Positions 55,037-64,000 of a stretch of DNA of 64,000 nt are shown here, piece by piece. Where the stretch lies: the NCBI GenBank assembly GCA_964006375.1, contig OZ023265.1, forward strand, positions 114,159,084 to 114,223,083, in the 5' to 3' direction. The number at the start of each line of letters is the position of its first letter. Position 1 is the stretch's first letter. The notes below the pieces were generated by a model that saw nothing but the letters and a program-made list of their open reading frames with translations, did no database searches and was not told the origin of the DNA. Source of the DNA: Tillus elongatus (lineage: Eukaryota > Arthropoda > Insecta > Coleoptera > Cleridae). The position numbers were made by a program, and so were the translations under genes.

Positions 55037-55628
55037 ATGTGCTCCAAGGTATCTTCCGGGAGAGAACCGTTGAGTTTTGACAGAAATAAGCATCAATTAG
55101 ATATGAGGTTTGGCGACCAGCATTTACAACAGTTGTATCTATTTCAGTTGAAAAATCGTGGTCAGAAATCGGGCGAAAGTCTCCAACACCCCCACGCCGA
55201 CGTCCAAAGACTGAGACGATTAGCCTACCACATAGCTTCGATGGAGTTTTTAAACCAGCGGTCCCTGAAAACCATCATCGAGGTCATCAGAGATACCGAC
55301 ACCCAACAGGCGCTGAGACTGGCGAGATACAAAAACCTGAACGGTGCCTTGGCACATTCACTAGAATTGAAGCTGCCAAGCAAGCCTCTAAAGGCTATGT
55401 GAGAGTTAGCAGTCTCCAGATACCAGAAGAGGAAAATAAAACAGATTCATCCAAGGTCATGCAGCTACTAGAGAAAATATCAGAACAAATATCGCCTACG
55501 TCTCATGGGCACCCAATAAGAGCCCACCGTGCGAATGCATTTCGTTGCTGGAACTTCGGCAAGGTCAGAAATTCGTTCGTATATACGAGTCGAATGTTGG
55601 ACTCTAAGATCACGCGCATGGGAGAGGG
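55037..55628 (+). pseudogene. Gypsy-type gag remnant
   Basis: The capsid-like part reads FGDQHLQQLYLFQLKNRGQK, GESLQHPHADVQRLRRLAYH, MEFLNQRSLKTIIEVIRDTD and TQQALRLARYKNLNGALAHS. After a frame change near 55400 there is a proline/serine linker and the start of a zinc knuckle (RCWNFGKVRNS; the second Cys reads Phe). Gag would package element RNA. The N-terminal part is missing. The frame ends at a LINE insertion starting at 55637. Confidence 0.85.
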
Positions 55629-55636
55629 TTAAGCTA

Positions 55637-56148
55637 GGTTAGGTTAGGTTAGGTTAGTTGTGAGTGGTCCATATCGGTCCCTCCACCGCGACCATAAGGT
55701 CTATTGTGGCTCACGCCTAATGTCTATATTTCGCCCAACAAATCGAGCCTCCTACAGAGGTCGATAACCTTTGCGGGCGAAAGTTGATCCAGATCCTCTG
55801 GAGCAAGCTTTACCTTGCCAAAGAGCAGGTGTCTAGTCCTATCCGCTGCCGGACAGGAACACAGCACGTGCTCTGCTGTTTCGTCATTCTCCATACACAG
55901 CCGGCACTCGGTCTCCTGACCGATCCCAATACGGTGCATGTGATGCCGCAAGCGACAGTGTCCTGTATACAGGCCGACTAGAGTACTCAGTTGTTGTCTG
56001 TTCAACTCTAGAAGTTTCTTAGCCCTTGACTCAGACAGGCCATTTATGAAGGCCTTAGAGTGAGCTAATCCTGGAAGATTTTGCCAATATTGAATTGTCC
56101 TTCTATCTGTCCAGGTCTTTAAGGTGCGTTTTGCTGTGCAAGATGTTA
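55637..56148 (-). mobile_element. 5'-truncated LINE with telomere-like tail, inserted in Gypsy
   Basis: The coding remnant is the C-terminal end of an RNase-H-bearing LINE (I/R1-type): TWTDRRTIQYWQNLPGLAHS upstream, LNRQQLSTLVGLYTGHCRLR, RIGIGQETECRLCMENDETA and EHVLCSCPAADRTRHLLFG, with a CCHC finger, ending at 55724. The 3' end is not poly(A) but about four copies of CCTAA (TTAGG on the plus strand, 55637-55655). The 8-bp ttaagcta occurs at 55629-55636 and 56149-56156, a good target duplication. About 510 bp were inserted. Confidence 0.88.
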
Positions 56149-56195
56149 TTAAGCTAAGGCCGGTAACTGTTTCTCAGGCTAGCGATTCTGGAAGC

Positions 56196-56516
56196 GCTCT
56201 CTTCGTACATGGATACGTAAGCGGCAATAAGACCCAGATGGTCGGCACTGGCGCACCTAGGACGATTATTCGCCGCGACATTGTACCAATATGACGAGTA
56301 AGAGAGCCAGACAGAGTGTACGGAGTAAATCCAGCCAGTGGTGATCAGATCCAAGTATTTGGCGAAACTGACGTCGAGCCGCAAATTAGGACATCGAGGG
56401 CAAAGCAGAGAGCCATAGTCGCTGACATATCAGACCCGATTATAACTGGCTTGGACATACTGCAAGGTCAGTGCGCTAGACTTGCTCTTGACACTAAGAT
56501 CCATAGAGGAAAATAG
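56196..56516 (+). pseudogene. Gypsy-type aspartic protease remnant
   Basis: Resumes right after the LINE: VHGYVSGNKTQMVGTGAPRT and IIRRDIV, then, after a stop near 56292, YGVNPASGDQIQVFGETDVE and RAKQRAIVADISDPIITGLD. The active-site triplet, normally DTG or DSG, reads GTG at 56244-56252, so catalysis is lost. It would have cut the Gag-Pol polyprotein. Confidence 0.85.
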
Positions 56517-56859
56517 CAGCGTCTGCCGTGAAAGTGTAATTTCAATGAAGAGAGCTGTGAGAGGAAGAGATGACCCAGTTATCCAGCCAGAAGCAGGTAG
56601 AACAGAAATTATGGAAGAAGTACAGGACCAATGGTGTAAAGACCATGTAAGTGTGAAGCCGACCCCGAAAAAGGTCAGTGTCAGCACTTGTTGGAACAGA
56701 GCTGATAGAAACACCAGAACAAGGACAATTGTGCGAAAGAACCAGTGCAACGTAAGAACTTCGCTTTAAGAGAGCTCCGACATATTGACAAAAAGGAAAG
56801 CGATCCATTCTGCTGCCCGAATGCATATATGAGTAGAAAGCGACCGCATGAAGACTTGT

Positions 56860-57113
56860 TATGACGTGCGAGCTAATTCAGTTGGTTTCAAAGAAGCAGA
56901 TCGGCTGTGGTATACGATCCAGTGCGGCGCAAGGGACTGTCACCGAAACTACAGAAATTATGGGAAGGTCCGTATAAGGTGGTGGTTAAAAGGATAAATG
57001 ACGTTGTCTACCGCATTCAGAGAAGCCCAAAGAGTAAGATGAAGGTGCTCCATATGTACAGGCTTACTCTATACCAAGAAATGTCAGAATTCGACCGAGA
57101 CGATCGAATGTAG
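56860..57113 (+). pseudogene. Gypsy-type integrase C-terminal end
   Basis: VYDPVRRKGLSPKLQKLWEG, PYKVVVKRINDVVYRIQRSP and KSKMKVLHMYRL form the C-terminal DNA-binding end of a Gypsy integrase. Reverse transcriptase, RNase H and the integrase core, about 2.5 kb, are missing between protease and here; only about 350 bp remain, with frames I cannot place firmly. Confidence 0.87.
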
Positions 57114-57128
57114 GGGGGGGGGGGGCAG
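57113..57128 (+). other. Polypurine tract of the Gypsy element
   Basis: A run of 13 G then cag directly before the presumed 3' LTR, the usual plus-strand primer position. Confidence 0.6.
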
Positions 57129-57503
57129 TGTCATACCCATCTCTATGAAAATTAGGTTTATGAACTTTGTTACTTCTATTGTCAGAGGCCGGTTGTAAAG
57201 TGTGTGTGTGTTACGAACACTCTGTAATTATACTTCTAGAAGGGACCAAAAGTGGTAGGTGTAGAACAGTGCGGAAAGTCTAGAATTTGTATGGGCAGTC
57301 TAAATAGGCGAGCCGCACATAAAGTAAGTCAGACAATAGTGAGCTAGGGTTGGTGTATATAAGCGATCATAGAAGGCGTATAGTGGAATATAGTTCTATG
57401 GACATTTAGTAATAGAGAGGAATATTTTAGTTGATAATGGTGTTGGAAAATAGTTGGCTATAATAAATTAGTGGTTTGAAATGCTGTGTTTTGTTAGTCA
57501 ACA
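57129..57503 (+). repeat. Probable Gypsy 3' LTR
   Basis: Starts tgtcatacc after the polypurine tract and ends gttagtcaaca, giving TG...CA ends and about 375 bp. A TATA-like gtgtatataagc lies near 57351. No 5' LTR was found to compare it with, so the limits are inferred. Confidence 0.6.
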
Positions 57504-57524
57504 AATCCACAACCCCGAAGAACT

Positions 57525-57575
57525 TTAGAATAATAATAGTAATAATAATAATAACAAATATAATAAATTTTTTAT
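57525..57575. repeat. (AAT)n array
   Basis: Read on the minus strand it is the (TTA)n tail expected at the 3' end of the following Jockey-type LINE. Confidence 0.85.
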
Positions 57576-57689
57576 AGGTATATTAGAACCGAGCGAATAC
57601 ACCTAATATTCAAAAATGTTAAACATTTCACCAAAAGATGTAACAATCAACAAAGTGACAACAGTACGTTTATAAACTGGGATAATTTT

Positions 57690-59290
57690 TTGATGGGCTA
57701 TAAGTACTGGACAAATGCATCTCATACATTTTGATGGGTTTCTTGTATTTTCTGATGTTTGCCTGCAATCTTCTTGATATCATCTTCAACCATAGGCATC
57801 TTCAAGTCGCGACGGATGTCCTCGTTGCGGATGTGCCACGCGAATTAACAGTGCTTTGTAGTACTTTATTCCGGAATGTCTGGATGACTTTGATGTTGGA
57901 TTTCTTGGCTCATCCCCAGGGCTTAATACCATAACTCCATACAGGCTTCAGGCTTGCTTGTAAAGAAGCAGTTTGTTGTGTATTGACAACTTAGAGTAAC
58001 GTCCGAGGAGTCGAGGAGCCAATACATTTGTCTGAATTTCAGGTTCAGTTGCTCACATTTCTTCTGCACATCAGTTTTCCAACGTCAGCTACGCGTCTAA
58101 AGTCATGGCTGGATAATTGACTTCCTTGGCATGCGGGGTTGTTTTCTAGTTGGCCAACGCTGGTGTACAATCGTATTTCCTGTGGGTGAAGTGAATCGAC
58201 TTCACCTCATTAAGTTTGATGAGCCATTTCTTGCCCAGTTGGTGACATTGTGAACTGTTGTTTGAAGTTTGTTTGTGGATGATTGAATATCTTGGTCAAC
58301 AGCGAGCAGAGTGGTGTCGTCGGCTAATGTTGCCGTGGCTACTTCGCCGCTTTGTGGGATATCGTTGGTGTGGACGCTGCCCTGAAGTGCTCCAGCGCAG
58401 ATCTTGTTAAGGTATGTGCATTCTTCGCCATGTTTGACCCTGAAGAGATGGTCAGTAATGTGTGAACATAGATATTTGCTTATAGGCTATCGTAAATATT
58501 TTCCAGCTTGTATTCCAGGCCTTGGTAGCACACTCTTTCGAATGCTTGGGCCACATCTACGAATATCGTTGCGCAAATATTTCTTTCTTCTAGGACTCTT
58601 TCAATTACCTCAGTGATTCGACTCACCTAATCCATGGTTGAGTGCTTGTTAGGAAATGCAAACTGTTGGGACGAGATAAGCTAATAGGTTTGAGTATCTG
58701 CCAAGCGTACTGTGATCTTCTATCTTCTGGCTGTTTTGCAGGTTTTGGAATCATTATTACTTCAGTAATCTTTCACTGCATTGGCACGTAACGCAATCTT
58801 ATTGTTGTGTTGAAGAGATGCGACAGTTTCATAATGCCTTTGTGGGGCAACTCTTTGGGTATTTCTTCAGTTATGAGGTCGTATCCTTCAGCTTTCTTTG
58901 TGCTTAGATTGTTTCTGATGATATTGGTAATCTTAGCAGGTGTTATGGCTTAATTATCATACCGTCTCTGTTGGTAATTTATGCTATTTTCTCTATGCCG
59001 GTTAGCTCATGGGACTGGAAAGTATCAGCAAAAATGTGTGCCTCTTTTTCATCTTTTCGAGTCCTTCATTTTTTTGGATGGGCGGGTAGCGATCTGGCCT
59101 ATTCAAGTATTTAGCTGCCTTCCACAAAAAGTAGTCGGTACTTTCCTTTGCCGTTAGCCCCTTAAGGTAGTTCTCAAAACTTGCATTCTTGATAGGTTTG
59201 ATTTTCTTTTTGAATTGTTCGCCTAGGTTACTTAACACTTGCTTGCTGTTCAGAGAACCAGTTTGCAGATATTACTTCCACACCACATCG
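57690..59290 (-). pseudogene. Jockey-type LINE reverse transcriptase
   Basis: Read leftwards: NYLKGLTAKESTDYFLWKAA and KYLNRPDRYPPIQKNEG (linker, 59190-59080), then ITPAKITNIIRNNLSTKKAE, GYDLITEEIPKELPHKGIMK, LFNTTIRLRYVPMQWKITEV and IMIPKPAKQPEDRRSQY (58960-58700). The catalytic boxes further left are heavily decayed. Near 57900-57780 the tail AKKSNIKVIQTFRNKVLQST is readable. The first part matches Jockey-clade elements closely in word order, although many stops and frame changes occur. Confidence 0.82.
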
Positions 59291-59760
59291 TCAATACGTG
59301 TGGAAGTATGGCATCGGCAACAAAAATTTAAAAAAAAATTCGCTTCAACGTGAAAACATATAGAAAACGTGATTTGGCAACGAAAATGTTTTTTGTCTGT
59401 CGGTCTGTGTGTATGTCTGTTTGTAGCCACGATAACTTTAGAACGAATTGAGATATAGTCTTCAAATTTAGTATACAGTTAGTACCCGACAAACGAATGG
59501 TTTGGATTGTTTTTGTGTAAAATCGCTCCAGTGGGTAGAAGAATAAGGCGGTGATTTGGTGAAATTTGACATTTAAACTTTCTAGCTTCTTGGTTTAGTC
59601 TGTTTTCCGTTTGAGCTCTGTTCGAAATGCATTCCAATCAGTTTTCCCGTTACATGTTCACAGAGTGTATAATTTCTGAGTGGTGAGGGCCCGCTCTAAG
59701 CATTCTTCAATGATAACCTACACGCATGCAATGTTACGCAACACAAAGAAGTTAACTAAG
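59291..59760 (-). other. Decayed linker of the Jockey LINE and unassigned sequence
   Basis: A minus-strand NWNAFRTELKRKTD stretch near 59630-59590 fits the linker. A tctgtcggtctgtgtgtatg low-complexity stretch near 59396-59430 and a ttccacac/gtgtggaa inverted pair near 59277-59310 are also present. Confidence 0.45.
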
Positions 59761-59765
59761 CTTTT

Positions 59766-59938
59766 TCTTTTTTTTTTAATTTCAACAACACACCACGAGG
59801 GCTTACAGCCTAAATACTATCGTACCCTGGGTGTTGACAAGGAGGAAAGAGGCAGCTTGTTAATTCTGGATTTGAAGGTTTGGAGGTTCGGAGGAGAAGG
59901 AAAAACACGTGCCGGCAAGGAATTCCACAACTTGGAAC
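59766..59938 (-). mobile_element. CR1/L2-like LINE 3' fragment (copy 3), nested
   Basis: Reverse complement of the last 170 bp of the LINE at 50225-51060 (gcttacagcctaaatactat, gttgacaaggaggaaagagg, gccggcaaggaattccacaa), with its A-rich tail at the low-coordinate side. It is inserted in the endonuclease part of the Jockey-type LINE. Confidence 0.9.
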
Positions 59939-59949
59939 TCTGTCTGTAG

Positions 59950-60430
59950 GTCAGTACGTTGCTTGGCCGTTTGATTGTAAGTGGCAGGACATTGCTTTTG
60001 CAGCTTTGTACAGTTATCTGCCTTTTGGACTAATGCTGACAGAACCTAGTAGGTATGGTTGGCATTAAAGCCGCCACCAATAATGAAGAGATCCCCTAAT
60101 GGCCAAAAGAAGTAAGTGAAGTGTTCTTCTTTTTGTGCTTTGTCGCTTGGATCTCTAAAGTTTTATATTTGGCATCTTAGTAATGCTTTATATTTTCCTT
60201 TCTTCAGGAAAGGTCTGGCCGAGCAGTATCATGAACCTTGTAACCTTTTCTATTGCAATAATTTGTTCTGGTCATCAGAGTCTTCGATATTAGAGCCTAT
60301 GTTTTATCGTTTCATAGAAATATCTCGAGTTCGTGAGCTCGTTGAATTAGCCCGTTGACATTCCACGCTACTATTCTTAATGTATTAGCCATTCCCGGTT
60401 TTGTTGTTTTGCTGACATAATATATTTCAA
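59950..60430 (-). pseudogene. Jockey-type LINE AP endonuclease
   Basis: Begins MANTLRIVAWNVNGLIQRAH at about 60395, the start of a Jockey endonuclease with its conserved Asn, and continues with pieces such as YKVHDTARPDL and ENIKHY and further decayed sequence to 59950. Stops are frequent. Confidence 0.78.
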
Positions 60431-60689
60431 TAGATATGAAAGCATGAGTTTGACAAAATTAAGAGAAAATTAAAAAACATGCTACTCCATTGGGTAAAGA
60501 TAAGCAAAACATAGTTTATATTGTTACCAAGCGAGTGACTTTTAGCATCAACTCATTCAATATTAAAGTTTTCCAATTTGCTGACTCTTTCGAGAGTCGT
60601 TTTATTAATATTTTCCTAGGTATCTAGCTTGGCCATAATTTTTTGCAACATTTGGATTATCTCATCTGGTTCAACTATTGTTGTTTTAG

Positions 60690-61013
60690 TTACTTTGTCC
60701 TTCGCTGATTGGGCGTATGTATCTTCGGTGGATTGTTTTCCCACTGACTTTGCTTTTGTCTTGGTTTTTGTCTCCTGTGTGCGTTTATCCTGAATTTTGG
60801 GTGTTGAGACGTTCGGATATTGCTCTGCTGTTGCTTACAAACTGCGTCGTTTCTGATTTTTTTAAACTCCTTGGCAACGCAGCATCCGCAAGAGTTTGCA
60901 GGATCCGCTTCATTAAAGTTGACGTATTCAATGGCAAACTGTCCCCCCACAGATTCCGTCGAAAATCCTTCTTGTGAAGAGGAGTGTGATTCTCCGGCCT
61001 CGCCGGTACCCAC
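60690..61013 (-). pseudogene. Probable ORF1 remnant of the Jockey-type LINE
   Basis: An open frame of 107 codons ending just upstream of the endonuclease (NSCGCCVAKEFKKI, then RINAHRRQKPRQKQSQ). Position and the basic, Gln-rich tail suggest the C-terminal end of the nucleic-acid-binding ORF1, but no zinc knuckle series is visible. Confidence 0.45.
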
Positions 61014-61199
61014 CTGGGGTTATATTCTTTTTAGTTTATCTGCTAGTATGTTTTTTGTCTCAAGTCCATGTCCATGCCATTAGTCGTCATCAAGTGGTCC
61101 TTTTGTTTTCGTTTTTTCAAATATCGATCATAAAGTCAAATTAAATCAATAAATTAGTCTTCTCATTAATTAACAGCTTAAATTGAACCATACGATGAG

Positions 61200-62730
61200 A
61201 TTCAACAAGTTACAAGTATGATGTGTTGTAATGGGTGGCTAAAACAGGACTAAAACTCTCTTCTCTTAATACCAGGAAAGCCTCTGGCTTTGACGAGATC
61301 CCAGCAATTGTTCTAAAAAAATGCGCACCAGAACATGCTCCTGTCCTGACTCGTCTGTTTCAGACATCTTACAATAGAGGCACATTCCCTAGTAACTGGA
61401 AAACTGTTCGAGTACAACCCGTCCCCAAAAAAAAAGGATCCAAAGTGCTTCCTAGCAACTACAGGCCTATTTTTCTCCTTTCAGTCGTCTCTAAAGTGAT
61501 GGAAAAGTATATAAACACCGAATTACTAAAATTTCTTGAAAAACACAGTCTAATCCACGACAGGCAGTATGGATTCCGTCAGCGCAGATCAACTGCGGAC
61601 CTCCTTTCCTTTGTCACCGATTCTTGGAACAAGTCTATGGAACTACACGGTGAATCCCAGATTGTCGGTCTAGATATTTCCAAAGCATTCGACCGGGTCT
61701 GGCACGCAGCGCTGCTTAATAAACTACTGGCCTATGGCCTACCACCAAAACTCTGTACGTGCACAGCAAATTTCCTCTCCAACCGAAGAATTTCTGTTGT
61801 CCTGTATTGTATGGCCATTCCTCATAACTGTATCTAATTAATGCAGGAGTTCCTCAAGGTTCAGCTTTATCCTCTACTTTGTTTCTTCTCCACATCAATT
61901 ACCTCCTCTCTAGCACATCCAACCCAGTTCACAGTTACGCGGTCGACAGCACCCTCCGCTCAAATATACAATATTCTAAGCCTGTCTCTTTAGCCCAATC
62001 AGATGAGGATCGCAGACTCATGGACTTCTGTCTCCGTCGATCTCCAAAAAATATCAGACTGGGGAAGTAGAAATCTTGAACAATTCAACCCCACCAAATT
62101 ACAGTCTTGCTTTCTTTCTCATAAGAGATACACAAGCCCTTGACCCATCACAATAAACAACCTAGTTATTCAAAGTAATGAGTCCTTTTCACTTGTTGGC
62201 ATTTCTCGAAATCTCAATGGGCACCAACATGTCACATCAATTGCTGAAGCAGCTACTAAGAAATTAGGTTTCCTCTTCCGGGCTCGCAAATACTTTTCAC
62301 CAGCTAATCTCTATACATTATATACACCCAAAGGCTGCCATCCCTTGCCCACCGACGTGCCGTTAATGACCTCTCTCTCTTTTATAGATATCTGCACGGG
62401 CACTGCTCAGAGGAGCTTTCTTCCATAGTTCCTCCACCTGCTGCCCCCAGCAGATCTACCAGGGGAACAGAGCGAATGCACCCTTTTACTGTCCAGGTCA
62501 CCGCACATAGAACACCTTGTTATGCCCGCTCTTTTGTCCCGAGGACTTTCACGTTGTGGAATTCCTTGCCAGCACATGCTTTTCCTTCTCCCTCGAACCT
62601 CCAAACCTTCAAGTCCAGAATTAACAAGTTGTCTCTTTCCTCCTTGTCGACACCCACAGTACGATAGTATTTAGGCTGTAAGCCCTCGTTGTCTGTTGTA
62701 GAAATAATAAAAGCGCAACGATATGATGAC
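61200..62730 (+). pseudogene. CR1/L2-like LINE with reverse transcriptase (copy 2)
   Basis: The best preserved part is an open frame at 61235-61837: KASGFDEIPAIVLKKCAPEH, SYNRGTFPSNWKTVRVQPVP, SNYRPIFLLSVVSKVMEKYI, QYGFRQRRSTADLLSF and the catalytic block IVGLDISKAFDRVWHAALLN. After a frame change come the GVPQGSALSSTL equivalent near 61850 and VHSYAVDST, where the YADD box reads YAVD. The 3' part follows copy 1 at about 90% identity and ends gtaagccctcgttgtctgtt. Against copy 1 it lacks about 124 bp between ctatacattatatac and acccaaaggctgcc (near 62325). Confidence 0.9.
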
Positions 62731-64000
62731 AATAAAAACTTTTGAAATGTGGACATGTCTAAATATGACTAAGATAATATACATTCATATAAATATACAT
62801 AAAAGTCTGCCAAAAGAAAGTCGAAGGAAGATGCTTGATAAAATAAATTAAGTTAGGAAGGCTAAATTAATAACATATATTCTGAGACATTATATCTTTA
62901 TGACATTATTTGAAAGACATATTTCTAAAAAAGAAAGTGTACGTTAACAGTAAATATTTTGGAAAGCCTGCAGTTCGGAAGCTGCAGTACAACGAAAATA
63001 GCTTATGGAGAAGACATGGCTGGAACGACAAGGCCACATCGCCTTTACGCTGTGAGTGTGATAATGTGTAAACAAGCTTTTCTTGATAAAATGTCTTAAT
63101 CCATAAAAACTGAGGTTTACCTACTGATTTGTTGATATAAATAATATGGTTTGCAAATAGAGTCGATTCTAAAAAGGAAATGTCACCGGTGGAATGATCG
63201 CTGAAATTTCTAATGCTTTTGTTATATTTTATATTTGTTTTTGAAGCCCACCAGAAAAATGCATTGCCACAAGTAGTTGCTCAAGTTGTTTATATAGTAT
63301 GGAATCTCACACGTCCGAAAAGCCAGGTATAAAGTCCCAGTGTATTTTATTGTTATTGCAATGTATCAATGCATCCCCCACCGTTAATGGCTGGTCGTGT
63401 GAAAAAAAGAGGCAGTTCGATTTTTTACCTGCATTACAGCGACTCCATTATTGAAACCCTATACAATATTATAATTAATGATAAAGAAGAAATGCTTAGC
63501 TTTAACACACAATTTATCTTGGGTGTGGCTATAAAATAAATAACAAAATATTATCAATGCTAACATAAAACAGCAATTAAAGAATGTACAGAGCACTGAT
63601 AATTCTTACTTTTTTTATAATCAGGAAGTAAAACTATCTGGTATTTGTATTTGCAAATTATACCAACCACTGAAACAAAAAGCTTCATATAATATTTGGG
63701 TAAAATAATGGAAACATTAGAAAAACAAAACGCCTTTATTTAAGGATCCAATTCGAACTGTTATCTGTAAGAATAGAAAGATGTATATTGTATTATATGT
63801 TGTCGGCATCAATGACTGCGCCCTTGAATCATTTTAAACCCGATTTTAGAATGTATTTACTACTATTTTGTTTTATATATTATGTTGGAATCAGGTCTTT
63901 TCACAATTATTTTTTCCTCATAATTATCATTCATATAGCTTACATGCTTATACATATGTACCTGCTAAATCATTATAACCATTAGCGAATAAAAAGCAAA
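62731..64000. other. No gene recognised
   Basis: AT-rich. No repeat family or protein from the rest of the window was found here. A 65-codon hydrophobic frame at 63788-63985 is unsupported. Confidence 0.45.

Larger units (their letters stand above)
57576..61030 (-). mobile_element. Jockey-type LINE, old, interrupted
   Basis: On the minus strand: an ORF1 tail (61013-60690), AP endonuclease (about 60430-59950), a nested LINE fragment (59938-59766), an endonuclease-RT linker and reverse transcriptase (59740-57690), and a 3' region ending at the (AAT)n tract. All frames are broken. Confidence 0.8.

Noticed and set aside
55637..55655. Telomere or internal telomere block
   Set aside because: Only about four TTAGG units, bounded by a LINE 3' end and a target duplication, so better explained as the LINE tail.

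Overview
The window looks like gene-poor, transposon-packed chromosomal DNA of an arthropod, most likely an insect. The grounds are the AT-rich composition, the mix of element families (mariner, other Tc1/mariner-related transposases, hAT, pogo, RTE, Jockey, CR1/L2-like and Penelope-like retroelements, Gypsy) and a TTAGG-type tail on one LINE. A large beetle genome would fit, but that is a guess. I found no host gene, rRNA, true tRNA gene or CRISPR array. Almost every readable protein is a transposase or reverse transcriptase, and nearly all are broken. The exceptions are two uninterrupted Penelope-like reverse transcriptase ORFs of 796 and 810 codons.

Layout. 1-7 kb: a long perfect-type hairpin, a broken transposase, and a repeat-family copy split by a 1.28-kb mariner. 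7-10.3 kb: a nearly full-length broken RTE LINE. 11.7-12.7 kb: a non-autonomous hAT element with a perfect 8-bp target duplication. 16.6-18.7 kb: a transposon with about 400-bp terminal inverted repeats (TIRs). 19.4-25.8 kb: two almost identical Penelope-like elements head to head, forming inverted arms of about 2.9 kb. 30.6-31.9 kb: a LINE remnant; 32.7-33.1 kb: a tRNA-derived SINE. 35.3-39.7 kb: two more long-TIR transposons. 43.5-44.7 kb: a decayed Penelope remnant. 46.8-51 kb: LINE pieces. 52.2-53.8 kb: another transposase. 54.4-57.5 kb: a pogo remnant and a Gypsy element interrupted by a LINE. 57.5-62.7 kb: a Jockey-type LINE with a nested insertion, then a CR1/L2-like LINE.

Two features run through the whole window. 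First, some 27 (TA)n arrays make up about 2.4 kb. Second, many of them sit inside one recurrent non-coding repeat that I do not recognise, called here the 'YX family'. It has a 12-bp-stem hairpin at one end (Y), an internal (TA)n array, a core, and a small hairpin ACGCA-N5-TGCGT at the other end (X). At least four copies run end to end, longer versions carry about 700 extra bp, and some carry two opposed X ends like a miniature inverted-repeat element. Most other elements are inserted in or next to these copies. The elements do not form a pathway; the layout records successive nested insertions, with the Penelope pair the youngest by sequence identity.
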